64,000 nucleotides of DNA, taken from the NCBI RefSeq assembly GCF_014204865.1, contig NZ_JACHMG010000001.1:1736001-1800000 (forward strand), written 5' to 3'. Below are positions 42,717-51,550 of the stretch, one piece after another (the first letter of the stretch is position 1; each line of letters begins with the position of its first letter). Below the pieces are notes generated by a model. It did not search any database and was not told where the DNA came from. It worked only from the letters and a program-made list of their open reading frames with translations. This DNA comes from Amycolatopsis jiangsuensis. GTDB taxonomy: Bacteria; Actinomycetota; Actinomycetes; Mycobacteriales; Pseudonocardiaceae. The position numbers and the translations under genes are program-made.

Positions 42717-43367
42717 ATGGCGCTGAAAGATCTGATCGATGACTCGGTACTGGCCGATGCGCGCAAGATCGACGCATTCGCGCGGGACCACGGAAAGTCC
42801 TTGCCGTCGGTCGAGCACACCCTCCGCTTGGTCCGCGACGTCGACACGGACCGGCTGCGGACTGTCGGCAAGGACGTCTGGGGAATCGGCGGCGAAGACG
42901 GAGCCGACCTCGTCGGCACATCCGTCAACGCCTGCATCGGGGGCCTGTCCCAAGCCAGCGAGCAGACCGCGGCCTGGACCGGCGACGCGAACAACGCCTA
43001 CGTGCACCGCGTGAATCAGACCAAGAAGGCGCTGGAAGACATGGAGCGCCCGGCACAGGACGTCGGCAAGGCGCTCGTCACGATCGCCGACGCGTGGGAC
43101 CAGATCTTCGGCAGTAGTTTCGCCGACATCCTCGCGATCATCGGGTTGATCCTGTCGATCATCGGCGTGGTCGCCGCCATCATCGTGGGCGTCACCGGGG
43201 TCGGTGCGGTCGTCGGGCTGATCATCGGCGTCATCAGCATCATCGTCGGCGCCGTTTCGATCTGGTGGACCATCCACAGCAACGAACAAGCCAAGATCGA
43301 AGCTCTGGAGAGCGCCTCCCGCGAAGCCGGCGAGACGATGAACTCGGCCACCACCGCCAAGCCATGA
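42717..43367 (+). CDS. WXG100-like domain fused to hydrophobic C-terminal region
   Basis: 216 residues. Residues 1-125 are helical with W87-T-G89 in a turn (QTAAWTGDANNAY), like WXG100 proteins, followed by a long second helix. Residues ~134-190 are strongly hydrophobic (LAIIGLILSIIGVVAAIIVGVTGVGAVVGLIIGVISIIVGAVSIWW), room for two or three membrane helices rich in Gly/Ile/Val. The Glu/Ser tail is cytoplasmic or exported. GGGGAGG precedes the ATG. Could be a membrane-active T7SS effector or a membrane component. No characterised homologue comes to mind. Confidence 0.6.
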   Translation: MALKDLIDDSVLADARKIDAFARDHGKSLPSVEHTLRLVRDVDTDRLRTVGKDVWGIGGEDGADLVGTSVNACIGGLSQASEQTAAWTGDANNAYVHRVNQTKKALEDMERPAQDVGKALVTIADAWDQIFGSSFADILAIIGLILSIIGVVAAIIVGVTGVGAVVGLIIGVISIIVGAVSIWWTIHSNEQAKIEALESASREAGETMNSATTAKP

Positions 43368-43401
43368 CCCAGCGACGGGCGCGAGAGCGAGGAGGACGGC
43401 C

Positions 43402-43824
43402 GTGACCGAACCGGAGAACGAACCGACGGAGACAGCCGAACAGATGAAGAGCCGGCTCGGCAAGATCAAGGAGAACCCGGAACTCGCTCTCTTCAGCGAG
43501 TTCAAGGGAACCTCCCGTGGCGGTGGAGTCACCGTGTCGGTCGACCTGCTGGGCCGGTTCAAGCGGATCCACCTGGCCCCGGGCGTGCTGTACGAGGGCG
43601 GCGAGCAGTGGCTCACCGACGAGATCGCGGTGGCGACCACAGCAGCGCAGAAGTCCGCGACTGCACTGGACTTCGACGTCGCCGAACTCGCCGCCGAACT
43701 GAACGACGCACCGGCGCTCAAAGCCAGGGTCGAGGACATCGCCGAGGAACGACAGGCCGGCCAGGCCCGCCGGCCACCGCAGAACGACGACGACTGGTTC
43801 GACGGATTCAATCCGCTGGGCTGA
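43402..43824 (+). CDS. YbaB/EbfC-like protein associated with T7SS cassette
   Basis: 140 residues. An N-terminal helix, a beta-hairpin (FSEFKGTSRGGGVTVSVDLLGRFKRIHLAPGV) and a C-terminal helix give the YbaB/EbfC fold. In ESX loci (EspL) and Pseudonocardiaceae effector clusters such proteins act as chaperone-like partners and not as nucleoid proteins. The tail is charged and disordered. GTG 43402 with GAGGAGG. Position next to WXG100-like genes supports a secretion-related role. Confidence 0.6.
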   Translation: MTEPENEPTETAEQMKSRLGKIKENPELALFSEFKGTSRGGGVTVSVDLLGRFKRIHLAPGVLYEGGEQWLTDEIAVATTAAQKSATALDFDVAELAAELNDAPALKARVEDIAEERQAGQARRPPQNDDDWFDGFNPLG

Positions 43825-43828
43825 ACCG

Positions 43829-44218
43829 ATGAACGACGAACCGCTCGAGATCAACTCCGACAACCACCCGGGCACCGGACCGCACACCGGCACTTCTCGT
43901 CCTCGACCACGACTCGATCGGCGCCGGCTCTTCCGCGTGATCGCCGTCGTGTGGGCGGTCGCGATGCTCCTCGCCGCCGTGATCGGTGCCATGCTGAACT
44001 TCGCCGAGGCCGCCCGAGCCTGCTCCCGGGGTCTCGGGGCTGCCGGAGCGGGCTGGGCGGAGGTCACCTTCCGCTCGTCGATCTCGGTGACCTGCCACGC
44101 CCGCGGTGGAACCTTCGACATCCCGATGAACGGTGCCGCCGCCGTCGTACTCTTCGGCGGGCTGGGCCTGGTCGGTCTGGCCGTTGCCGGACTGGTACTC
44201 AGGATCGCCGGCGACTGA
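43829..44218 (+). CDS. two-TM membrane protein, last gene of T7SS-like cassette
   Basis: 129 residues. A polar, proline-rich N-terminus (~45) is followed by TM1 (VIAVVWAVAMLLAAVIGAML), an extracytoplasmic loop of ~40 residues with two cysteines (ARACSRGL, SVTCHARGG) that could form a disulfide, and TM2 (GAAAVVLFGGLGLVGLAVAGLVL). It starts 4 bp after the previous stop without a strong ribosome-binding site, implying coupling. Could serve as immunity or anchoring protein for the upstream WXG100-like protein. No homologue recognised. Confidence 0.6.
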   Translation: MNDEPLEINSDNHPGTGPHTGTSRPRPRLDRRRLFRVIAVVWAVAMLLAAVIGAMLNFAEAARACSRGLGAAGAGWAEVTFRSSISVTCHARGGTFDIPMNGAAAVVLFGGLGLVGLAVAGLVLRIAGD

Positions 44219-44318
44219 CGCGGTACACGCATGCCCCGCCGGCGATTAGGATACCGAAGGCGGCCAGGTAAGATACTCTTCGCAACGAAACGTGTGCGGA
44301 CGAGAGGGCCCGGTCGAC
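44219..44318 (+). promoter_or_regulatory. gntR promoter region with GTAAGATACT site
   Basis: Contains GTAAGATACT at 44268-44277. Its TAAGAT can act as a -10 hexamer for the downstream gene. The same decamer occurs at 51436-51445 in front of the aminotransferase-hyuAB operon, suggesting an autoregulated GntR operator. Confidence 0.45.
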
Positions 44319-45041
44319 GTGGAACACCTGCCAGAGCTGGTCGAGCCGGTCGGCGGGGCCACCCTCATGGAGCAGGCCTACCACCGGCTGAAGCGGGACA
44401 TCATCGAGCTGCGGAGGCCGCCCGGCGACCGGTTCACCGAACAGCAGGTCGCCGAGGCCTGGGGGTTCAGCAAGACGCCGGTGCGTGAGGCGCTCGCCCG
44501 GCTGCACCGCGACGGGCTGGTGCAGCCGATCCGGCGGGCCGGGTACGTGGTGGCCCCGGTGACGCTCGCGGACGCCGCGGAACTCTGCGACATGCGCACT
44601 CTGCTGCAGGGGGAAGCCGCCGCGCGCTGCGCCGCCTCCGGGTTGCCCCCGGAGCGGCTGTTCCGGCTGCAGGCGCTGAGTTCGGACGACGGCTACGGGC
44701 AGCTGGCCGGACCGCACCTGAGCGAACGGCTGAAGCAGAACTTCGAGTTCGAAGCGATCATCGCCAACGGCGCCGGCCACGAACGGCTGGCCGCGGCCAT
44801 CGCCGACATCTTCGACGAGATCGAGCGCATCGTCCGCATCACCGTCCAGCTGGCGCCGGCGCTGTCCGCGGACCGGACCCGGGCACGCCACGCGATCGTG
44901 ACCGCCATCGAGTCGGGCGACGCGAAACGCGCCGGTACCGCGATGCGCACCCGTGCCGAGTCCGCGAAACGGGAGATCCTCGACGCACTGGCGCTGAGCC
45001 CCGGGGTGGCCTCGGCGCCCATCACCGTCACCGGCTCGTGA
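44319..45041 (+). CDS. GntR family regulator (FCD/FadR subfamily)
   Basis: 240 residues. N-terminal winged helix: LMEQAYHRLKRDIIELRRPPGDRFTEQQVAEAWGFSKTPVREALARLHRDGLVQPIRRAGYVVAPV, the classic GntR signature. C-terminal FCD ligand domain with DMRTLLQGEAAARCAA, an acidic/His region (FEFEAIIANGAGHERLAAAI) and helices to ~225. Such regulators sense organic acids or amino-acid derivatives. GTG 44319 chosen from GAGAGGG upstream; GTG 44292 is possible. Its 3' end overlaps the convergent MFS gene by 14 bp. Likely controls the aminotransferase-hyuAB-MFS operon. Confidence 0.85.
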   Translation: MEHLPELVEPVGGATLMEQAYHRLKRDIIELRRPPGDRFTEQQVAEAWGFSKTPVREALARLHRDGLVQPIRRAGYVVAPVTLADAAELCDMRTLLQGEAAARCAASGLPPERLFRLQALSSDDGYGQLAGPHLSERLKQNFEFEAIIANGAGHERLAAAIADIFDEIERIVRITVQLAPALSADRTRARHAIVTAIESGDAKRAGTAMRTRAESAKREILDALALSPGVASAPITVTGS

Positions 45042-46398
45042 GCCGCCGTCGCGCGGCCGGTTCGGAGCCGGGTCCGCCGCCGACCCGTTCCGCCGCACGG
45101 CCGACGGTCACCAGGATCAGCACGGCCACCAGCATCACCGCCGCGATGAGCAGCAGAGCCGGCGTGTAGCTGCCGGTGCGTTCCTGCAGGAATCCGGTCA
45201 GGTAGGGCCCGACGAGCCCGCTGGTGTTGCTGACCGAATTGATCAGCGCGATGCCCGCCGCCGCGCCCGCCCCGCTGAGCGCGATCGCCGGAATGCGCCA
45301 GAACTGCGCGAACGCCGCGTAGATGCCGGCCACGCTCACGCACACCGCAACGATGAACAGTGTCCCGTTCCCGGCGAAAGTGGCCAGCACCAGACCCACG
45401 ACACCGACGAGCATCGGGGCGGCCGTGGCGACCACGGCGCAACGGCGTGCACCCAGCCGGGCCCAGCCGATCATCGCGGCCAGTGCGGCGAAATAGGGAA
45501 TGGCCGCGAGCAGAATGCCGGACACACTCCCGCTGGCGCTCCCGGAACGGTTCAGCGAATCGATCATCGTGGGCAGGAAGAAGGCCAGCGGATACAGGCC
45601 GAACACGACACCGAAGAACACGACCGCGAGCGCCCACACCCGGCCGCTGGTCAGTGCCTGGCGCATCCCGGTCAGGGCACCGCGCGCCGCGTGCTCCTCC
45701 CGTTCGGCCCGCAGGGTCTGCTCGAGGAAGGCCCGCTCCTCGGCGGAAAGCCATTTCGCCCGGCTCGGCCTGCTGGGCAGCAGCACGAGCACGACGACGC
45801 CGACCAGCACCGTGGCGACACCCTCGACGAGCAACAGCGAGCGCCAGCCGGCGATCCCGAACAGGCCCTTTCCCCATTCGAGCAGTGCCGCGGCGACCGG
45901 TGCCCCGATGATGTTCGAGATCGGGATCATCAGGAAGAACGTGGACATCGCCCAGGCACGTTGTTTCTTCGGATACCAGAAAGTCAGGTAGAGGATGATT
46001 CCCGCGGACAGTCCCGCTTCCGCGACACCGAGCACGATCCGGGCGAGGTAGAGCTGCCCGGGCGAATGGACCGCCGCGGTCACCGCCGTGACCGCGCCCC
46101 AGGAAATGATGATCCGGGAGATCCAGATCCGCGCCCCGAACCGTTCGAGCATCATGTTGCTCGGTACCTCCATCAGGATGTACCCGATGAAGAACAGGCT
46201 GCCGGCCAGCCCGAGGCCGGCAGCGGACAGACCGAGATCGGTGGACAGCGGTTCGGCGAGGTAGCCGAGGTTCGCCCGGTCCACGTAGCTGACCATGAAC
46301 GCGAGACCGATCACCGGCATGATCCGGAAGCTGATCCTGCGCCACATGCGTGCCTCGGCCCGCGGGTCGAGCGTGGCGGATTCCGGGTGCGCACTCAT
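45028..46398 (-). CDS. MFS transporter, anion:cation symporter (ACS) type
   Basis: 456 residues, 12 TM helices. MPVIGLAFMVSYVDRANLGYLAEPLSTDLGLS in TM1, LGVAEAGLSAGIILYLTFWYPKKQRAWAMSTFFLMIPISNIIGAPVAAALL in TM4-5 and WRSLLLVEGVATVLVGV are typical of ACS-family transporters (phthalate, tartrate, hydantoin-like or carboxylate substrates). The ATG at 46398 overlaps the HyuB stop (ATGA), making it the last gene of the aminotransferase-hyuA-hyuB-MFS unit and the likely importer of its substrate. Confidence 0.88.
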   Translation of the reverse strand: MSAHPESATLDPRAEARMWRRISFRIMPVIGLAFMVSYVDRANLGYLAEPLSTDLGLSAAGLGLAGSLFFIGYILMEVPSNMMLERFGARIWISRIIISWGAVTAVTAAVHSPGQLYLARIVLGVAEAGLSAGIILYLTFWYPKKQRAWAMSTFFLMIPISNIIGAPVAAALLEWGKGLFGIAGWRSLLLVEGVATVLVGVVVLVLLPSRPSRAKWLSAEERAFLEQTLRAEREEHAARGALTGMRQALTSGRVWALAVVFFGVVFGLYPLAFFLPTMIDSLNRSGSASGSVSGILLAAIPYFAALAAMIGWARLGARRCAVVATAAPMLVGVVGLVLATFAGNGTLFIVAVCVSVAGIYAAFAQFWRIPAIALSGAGAAAGIALINSVSNTSGLVGPYLTGFLQERTGSYTPALLLIAAVMLVAVLILVTVGRAAERVGGGPGSEPAARRRLTSR

Positions 46399-48140
46399 GA
46401 TTGCCGCCTTTCCGAATGGCGCTGGCGAAGCCGGGCGGTGGCAGCGGAATCGACCGCCCTCGTCCCGGGATCGATGACCACGCCGTAGTCCCCCGCCGCT
46501 GCTTCGATGCTCACCTTGCCCTCCAGGACGTCTTCGAGCACCGCACTCTCCGCGCGTTCGAACGGCTCTCCGTAGCCGCCTCCGCCGGCTGTGACGTGGC
46601 GCAGCGTGGCACCCTGCCCGACCGCGAGAAACGGTTTGGTGGCCAGGAGTCGTTCCCTGTCCGTGCCATGGTCGAGCAGGTTCCGCGAGGGTGCGCCCGC
46701 ACGACCGCCGTGCAGTCCGTACGGCTGGGAAACGCTGCGGTCGGACCGGATCTGCATGGTGGCGCCGGTGCACAGCACCGTCAGGTCGCGCACGAGCGAC
46801 AGCCCGCCGCGGTGCCTTCCCGCACCGCCGGAATCGGGCACGTACCCGTACCGGTCGATCCGGACGTGACCGGAGGACTCCACCTCCTCCACCGGGATGT
46901 TGGCCATGTTGGCACCGAGCGGGCTGATCCCGTCGTTGCCGTCACCGGAGCGGGTGGCTCCCCACGAACCCATGAAGAAGTCCCAGACGACCACCTGCCT
47001 GCCGTCGGGCTCGGTCACCCCCAGCGCCACCGAACCCGGCCCGCCGTCCCCCGCGGCGGGTACGTGCTCGGGGAGCGCGGGGGCGAGCGCGCCCAGGACG
47101 AGGTCGATGATCCGGTAGGCGACCAGGCCACGGGCACCCCGTGCGGCCGGGCGGCGGCCGTTGAGGATCGAGGCCTCCGGGATGACGAACCGGAAGGGCC
47201 GGTAGAAGCCGCTGTTGGCCGGGATGTCCGCGCCCATCGCGCCCTGCAGCGCGGTGTAGGCCGCGGACCGCGTGAACGACGAGGTCGCGTTCAGCGCGGA
47301 AGCCACCTGCGGGGACGAACCGGTGAAGTCGAAGGTGATGTCGCTGCCCTCGATGGTGATGCGGACCCGGAACGGGATCGGGCCGGAACCGAGACCGTCG
47401 TCGTCGATCTGGTCCTCGAAGGAGTAGACGCCGTCGGGGGCGTGCCCGAGCGCGTCCCGCACGAGCGCCTCGGAATAGTCGAGCAACTCGTCCACCAGGG
47501 CCCGGTACTCGGCGAGGCCGTAGCGAGCGGCCAGGTTCCGCAGGCCGGCCGCGCCCGCGTGACAGGCGGCGAGCTGCGATTCGAGATCGCCTCGCATCAG
47601 GTCCGGTTCACGCACGTTCCGGAGGACGAGCTGGAAGAACGTCTCGTTGAGCACGCCGGCGTGCCGGAGCCGCGACGGCGGGATCTGGATGCCCTCGGCG
47701 AAGATGCTGGTGGACTGCGAGGCCATCGAACCCGGCGACCAGCCCCCGACGTCACTGTGGTTCACGACCGTCACGACGTACCCGAGCAGGTCGTCCTCGA
47801 AGAACACCGGCGCGACGACGAAGAGGTCCGGCAGGTGCATCCCGCCGAGGCTGGGGTCGTTGAGCACGTAGAGATCGCCTTCGGTGATCTCGTCGCCGAA
47901 GGCGTCGAGCACCGCCCGCATGGCGTCCGGGATCGAGCCGAGGTGGACCGGGCAGGTGTTCGCCTGCGCGATGGTCCGGCCGTCGCGATCGCACAACGCC
48001 GCCGAGAAGTCCATGCTGGAGGCGACGATCTGGGAATGCGCGGTGCGCAGGATGGTGATGGCCAGCTCGTCGGCCAGTCCGTCCACCGCGTTCCGGAAGA
48101 CCTCGAACGTCGCCGCGTCGCGCAGGATCGGGCCGCTCAC
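46395..48140 (-). CDS. hyuB: hydantoinase/oxoprolinase subunit B
   Basis: 581 residues. VFRNAVDGLADELAITILRTAHSQIVASSMDFSAALCDRDGRTIAQANTCPVHLGSIPDAM, DLYVLNDPSLGGMHLPDLFVVAPVF, FDFTGSSPQVASALNATSSF and PDSGGAGRHRGGLSLVRD are typical of HyuB. With HyuA it performs ATP-dependent opening of 5-oxoproline, hydantoin or related lactam/imide rings. GTG 48140 overlaps the HyuA stop (GTGA). Which ring substrate is used cannot be read from the sequence. Confidence 0.92.
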   Translation of the reverse strand: MSGPILRDAATFEVFRNAVDGLADELAITILRTAHSQIVASSMDFSAALCDRDGRTIAQANTCPVHLGSIPDAMRAVLDAFGDEITEGDLYVLNDPSLGGMHLPDLFVVAPVFFEDDLLGYVVTVVNHSDVGGWSPGSMASQSTSIFAEGIQIPPSRLRHAGVLNETFFQLVLRNVREPDLMRGDLESQLAACHAGAAGLRNLAARYGLAEYRALVDELLDYSEALVRDALGHAPDGVYSFEDQIDDDGLGSGPIPFRVRITIEGSDITFDFTGSSPQVASALNATSSFTRSAAYTALQGAMGADIPANSGFYRPFRFVIPEASILNGRRPAARGARGLVAYRIIDLVLGALAPALPEHVPAAGDGGPGSVALGVTEPDGRQVVVWDFFMGSWGATRSGDGNDGISPLGANMANIPVEEVESSGHVRIDRYGYVPDSGGAGRHRGGLSLVRDLTVLCTGATMQIRSDRSVSQPYGLHGGRAGAPSRNLLDHGTDRERLLATKPFLAVGQGATLRHVTAGGGGYGEPFERAESAVLEDVLEGKVSIEAAAGDYGVVIDPGTRAVDSAATARLRQRHSERRQS

Positions 48141-50236
48141 TCGGGCACCTCGCTGTCGTTCCAGGTGATGACGATGTTGTGGTGGGTGTCGAGGCGGGCT
48201 CGCGCACCAGGCGGGACCAGAGTCGTCGAATCCATGTCCTCGACCACCAGCGGACCCGGCTTCGGCTCGGCGTCCAGCTGCGTGCGCCGGATGACCGGCG
48301 TCGTGACGTCCGTGGCGAAACGGCAGACCCGCGAGCTCGGTGACCGGCCCTCATCGGGCGGCAGCGCCAGTGCCCGGTCGATCCGCACGGGATTGGGCAC
48401 GACTCCCCGCATCCGCAGGTTGGCCACCTCCACCAGCTCGTCCCCGCTCGCGCGGCCGTAGGTCCGGAGGTGCTCCTCGTGGAAACGCGCGAACGTCGCC
48501 ACCAGCGATCGCTCGTCCACCGGTCCGTCGGGCAGCGGGATGCGCAGCTCGAACCGCTGGCCCCGGTAGCGGAGGTCCATGGATCGCTCGAAGGTGATCG
48601 CCTCCGTGCGCGCCGGCGCCAGCCCGGCGCGCACCTGCTCGCGCAGCACGTCGAACTGCCCGGCGAGCACCGCCAGGTCGCGCATTTCCGGCTGGTAGGG
48701 GGCGGCCGCCTGGTATTCGGTGTCGGCCACCAGCAGACCCAGGCTGCTGAAGAGTCCGGTGTGGACCGGCACGACGACCTTGCCGATCCCGAGTTCCCTG
48801 GCGAGTTCGGCGGCGTAGAGCGGACCGGCGCCGCCGAAGGCGACCATCACCGAGTCGCGCGGGTCGCGGCCGCGCTCGCTCGTGACCGCTTTCACCGCCG
48901 AGGTCATGTTCGACACCGCGATCTCGTAGGCGCCGCGGGCCGCGCCGAGCACGTCCTTGCCGATCTCGCCGGCCACCGGTTCAAGCGCTTTCCGGGCCAG
49001 CGCCGGGGAAATCGCGACGCGGCCCCCGGCGATCGCCTCGGCGTTCAGGTAGCCGAGCACGACGTTCGCATCGGTGAGCGTCGGACTGTCGCCGCCCTGC
49101 CCGTAGCACGCGGGCCCGGGCCGCGACCCCGCGCTCTGCGGGCCGACGTGCACCGCGCCGGCGGTGTCGACGGTGATGACGCTCCCGCCGCCGGCGCCGA
49201 CCTCGGCGATGTCGATGGAGGGGACGCGGATCGTGTACCCGGCGCCCTTTCCCATGGCACGCGTGCGGTTCATGCCTCCGCCGACCTCGTAATCGCCGGC
49301 CACGAACGGCCTGCCGTGCTCGATCAGCGACGCCTTCGCGGTCGTCCCGCCCATGTCGAAGGCCACGACGTTGTCGAGGCCCAGCAGCCGCGCGAGCTTC
49401 TGCACCGCGATCACCCCCGCGGCCGGGCCGGATTCGATGATCTGCACGGGCTTCCCGGCGACCGACCGGGCGTCGAGCAGGCCGCCGGAGGACTGCATGA
49501 TGGAGAACGGCGCGGAGATCCCCCGTCGCCGCAGGCCTGCACCGAGGTCGGTCACATAGCTGTGCACGACGGGTCCGACATAGGAGTTGACCACCGCGGT
49601 GCTGGTGCGCTCGAACTCCCCCATCTCCGGGGAGATGTCCACTGACGCGGAGACGTACACCCCCGGCAGCAGGGCACGCAGGGCGTCCGCCACCGCGCGT
49701 TCCTCGTCGGGTACCAGAGGGGAATTGACCAGGCAGACCGCGACCGCTTCGATTCCGTCCCCGGACAGCTGCCGGGCCAGCCGCCGCAGCTCGCCCTCGT
49801 CGACCGGGATGGGCACCGAGCCGTCCGCGGAGATCCGCTGCGCCAGCTCGTGCCGGTCCCGCCGTCGCGCCAGCGGCTCGGGTTTGCGCCAGGACAGGTC
49901 GTAGAGCGCCGGACGGCGGAGGCGTCCGATCTCGAGGACGTCCCGGAACCCGGCGGTGGTGACCACCGCGGTTTTCGCGCCACGGCGCTCGAGGATGGCG
50001 TTCGTCGCCACGGTGGTGGCGTGCAGGACCCCGGTGACGTCGGTGGGCTCGGCCTCGGCCAGCCGCAGGGCGTCCACCGCGCCGTCGAGCACGCCGGTCC
50101 CGAAATCCGGCGGAGTGGACAGGGTTTTCACCGGCACGATCCGGGCGTCCGGGCCCAGCGCGATGACGTCGGTGAAGGTGCCCCCGATGTCGGCGGCCAC
50201 CAGCCAGCCGGAAGAGCTGCGTGAAGGGTGCTCCAT
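48137..50236 (-). CDS. hyuA: hydantoinase/oxoprolinase subunit A
   Basis: 699 residues. N-terminal AADIGGTFTDVIAL and HATTVATNAILERRGAKTAVVTTAGFRDVLEIGR form the Hydant_A_N ATP-binding domain. SGGLLDARSVAGKPVQIIESGPAAGVIAVQKLARLLGLDNVVAFDMGGTTAKASLIEHG is the actin-like ATPase core, and the C-terminal domain completes the family pattern. AAGGAAA precedes ATG 50236. A 15-bp tandem duplication lies just upstream (50248-50277). The gene is 51 bp from the aminotransferase and co-transcribed with it. Confidence 0.92.
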   Translation of the reverse strand: MEHPSRSSSGWLVAADIGGTFTDVIALGPDARIVPVKTLSTPPDFGTGVLDGAVDALRLAEAEPTDVTGVLHATTVATNAILERRGAKTAVVTTAGFRDVLEIGRLRRPALYDLSWRKPEPLARRRDRHELAQRISADGSVPIPVDEGELRRLARQLSGDGIEAVAVCLVNSPLVPDEERAVADALRALLPGVYVSASVDISPEMGEFERTSTAVVNSYVGPVVHSYVTDLGAGLRRRGISAPFSIMQSSGGLLDARSVAGKPVQIIESGPAAGVIAVQKLARLLGLDNVVAFDMGGTTAKASLIEHGRPFVAGDYEVGGGMNRTRAMGKGAGYTIRVPSIDIAEVGAGGGSVITVDTAGAVHVGPQSAGSRPGPACYGQGGDSPTLTDANVVLGYLNAEAIAGGRVAISPALARKALEPVAGEIGKDVLGAARGAYEIAVSNMTSAVKAVTSERGRDPRDSVMVAFGGAGPLYAAELARELGIGKVVVPVHTGLFSSLGLLVADTEYQAAAPYQPEMRDLAVLAGQFDVLREQVRAGLAPARTEAITFERSMDLRYRGQRFELRIPLPDGPVDERSLVATFARFHEEHLRTYGRASGDELVEVANLRMRGVVPNPVRIDRALALPPDEGRSPSSRVCRFATDVTTPVIRRTQLDAEPKPGPLVVEDMDSTTLVPPGARARLDTHHNIVITWNDSEVPE

Positions 50237-50247
50237 GCGTTTCCTTT

Positions 50248-50277
50248 TCTCGTCGGGGCCGGTCTCGTCGGGGCCGG
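50248..50277. repeat. 15-bp tandem duplication in hyuA leader
   Basis: TCTCGTCGGGGCCGG occurs twice in immediate succession (50248-50262, 50263-50277) between the aminotransferase stop and the hyuA ribosome-binding site. Probably a slippage product. Confidence 0.8.
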
Positions 50278-50287
50278 CGGCTCGAAG

Positions 50288-51409
50288 TCAGGCCCGTGGG
50301 AGCAGCTTCAGCCGGCCGGCCACCTCTCGCAGGGATTCCGCCGACCCTCCATAGAGGACTCGGGCGAACGATCCACTCCCCCGGAAGTGGTTCCCGGTCA
50401 GCGCCGGGACACCGACCGCGAGCAGCGCGTCCTGGAGTTCGTCGCCCGACAAGCCCGTCCGGGAGAAGTCGGCGAAGCAGAAGACCCCCGCCGAGGGTGA
50501 CCATGCGGTGAAACCCGCCGCTGCGATGCTTTCCAGCAGCAGGGCGCGACGCTCGCGGAAGGTGCGGAAAGCCGGCTCCAGCCAGTCACGCGGACCGGTG
50601 AGCGCGGCGTGGGCGGCGATCTGCGAGAGGTCACCGACGTTGATCGCGTCCCATTCGAACGCGTGGTGGATCGCTTCGAGCAGGTCCGCCGGCGCGTGCA
50701 GGTAGCCGACCCGCCAGCTCGTCAGTGCCAGATTCTTGCTGAAGCTGGTGACGGTGACCAGGCGGTCGTGCACGTGCCGGAAGCACTGCTGCGGCCGGTA
50801 ACCGGGTCCGTCGTGGACGTAGTCCTCGTAGGACTCGTCCGCGAACACCAGTAGATCGTGTTTCTTCGCCAGCTCGAGCAGTGCGACGAGGTCCGCTTCG
50901 CCGGCCACGTTCCCGGTCGGATTGTTCGGGTTGCAGATGATGATCGCCTTCGTCGCGCCGGTGACCGCCGCGGCCAGCCGGTCGAGCGGGAGAGCCCACC
51001 CGTCTTCCGCGCCGGAGGCCACGTACCGGGGCACGGCGCCGGCCATCCGCACCCCGGCGTCGAAGAAGTAGGTCGGGGCCGGGATGAGCACCTCGTCGCC
51101 CGGGGAAAGCAGCGCACGGAGGGCAACGCTCATCCCGTGCTGCGCCCCGTGCGTGATCAGCAGCTCGGTACTGGCGTCAACCGCGAGCCCGTACCGCGTC
51201 GCGAGCTGGTCAGCGATCGCCGACCGCAACGCCTCCGAGCCACGGCTCTGTCTCGGGAAGACGGCTCCCGCGGCACGCACCACGGCGTCGACCACGTGCG
51301 GTGGCATCGGCAGCGTGGGCACGCCTTGCAGGGGAATGAGGTCGGCCCCCGAGTCCCGGCGCGCAGCGGCTCGCTCCGGCAGTTCGAGCGCAGGCAGACG
51401 GTCGTACAC
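50288..51409 (-). CDS. PLP-dependent class I/II aminotransferase
   Basis: 373 residues, fold type I. LITHGAQHGMSVALRALLSPGDEVLIPAPTYFFDAG, IIICNPNNPTGN, LLVFADESYEDYVHDG and SFSKNLALTSWRVGYLHAP (PLP lysine in SFSKN, Arg in WRVGY) define an aspartate/aromatic-type aminotransferase. It interconverts an amino acid and its 2-oxo acid. GTG 51409 was chosen because GAAGGGGAG lies directly upstream; the frame extends to GTG 51478, but that would place the start within the presumed operator. First gene of the hyuAB-MFS operon, divergent from LysR. Confidence 0.87.
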   Translation of the reverse strand: MYDRLPALELPERAAARRDSGADLIPLQGVPTLPMPPHVVDAVVRAAGAVFPRQSRGSEALRSAIADQLATRYGLAVDASTELLITHGAQHGMSVALRALLSPGDEVLIPAPTYFFDAGVRMAGAVPRYVASGAEDGWALPLDRLAAAVTGATKAIIICNPNNPTGNVAGEADLVALLELAKKHDLLVFADESYEDYVHDGPGYRPQQCFRHVHDRLVTVTSFSKNLALTSWRVGYLHAPADLLEAIHHAFEWDAINVGDLSQIAAHAALTGPRDWLEPAFRTFRERRALLLESIAAAGFTAWSPSAGVFCFADFSRTGLSGDELQDALLAVGVPALTGNHFRGSGSFARVLYGGSAESLREVAGRLKLLPRA

Positions 51410-51550
51410 GGAGCACTCCCCTTCGGAGTCGAGCCGTAAGATACTAACTTCGGCTGTCCGTATACTTATAGAAGTCACAAAGTATGCCTGTCAAGCACGT
51501 GCTTCCGGGTGCATCCGACGAGTTCCGGGCGGCCGGGGCAGGATGACTCC
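51410..51550. promoter_or_regulatory. divergent control region, aminotransferase operon / LysR
   Basis: 141 bp, notably AT-rich. GTAAGATACT at 51436-51445 duplicates the gntR promoter site; read on the minus strand it overlaps TAGTAT, a credible -10 for the aminotransferase operon. A second dyad, GTATACTT (51460-51467) / AAGTATGC (51480-51487), seven of eight bases matching, is a candidate GntR or LysR site. AGGA at ~51539 serves the LysR ATG. Confidence 0.5.
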
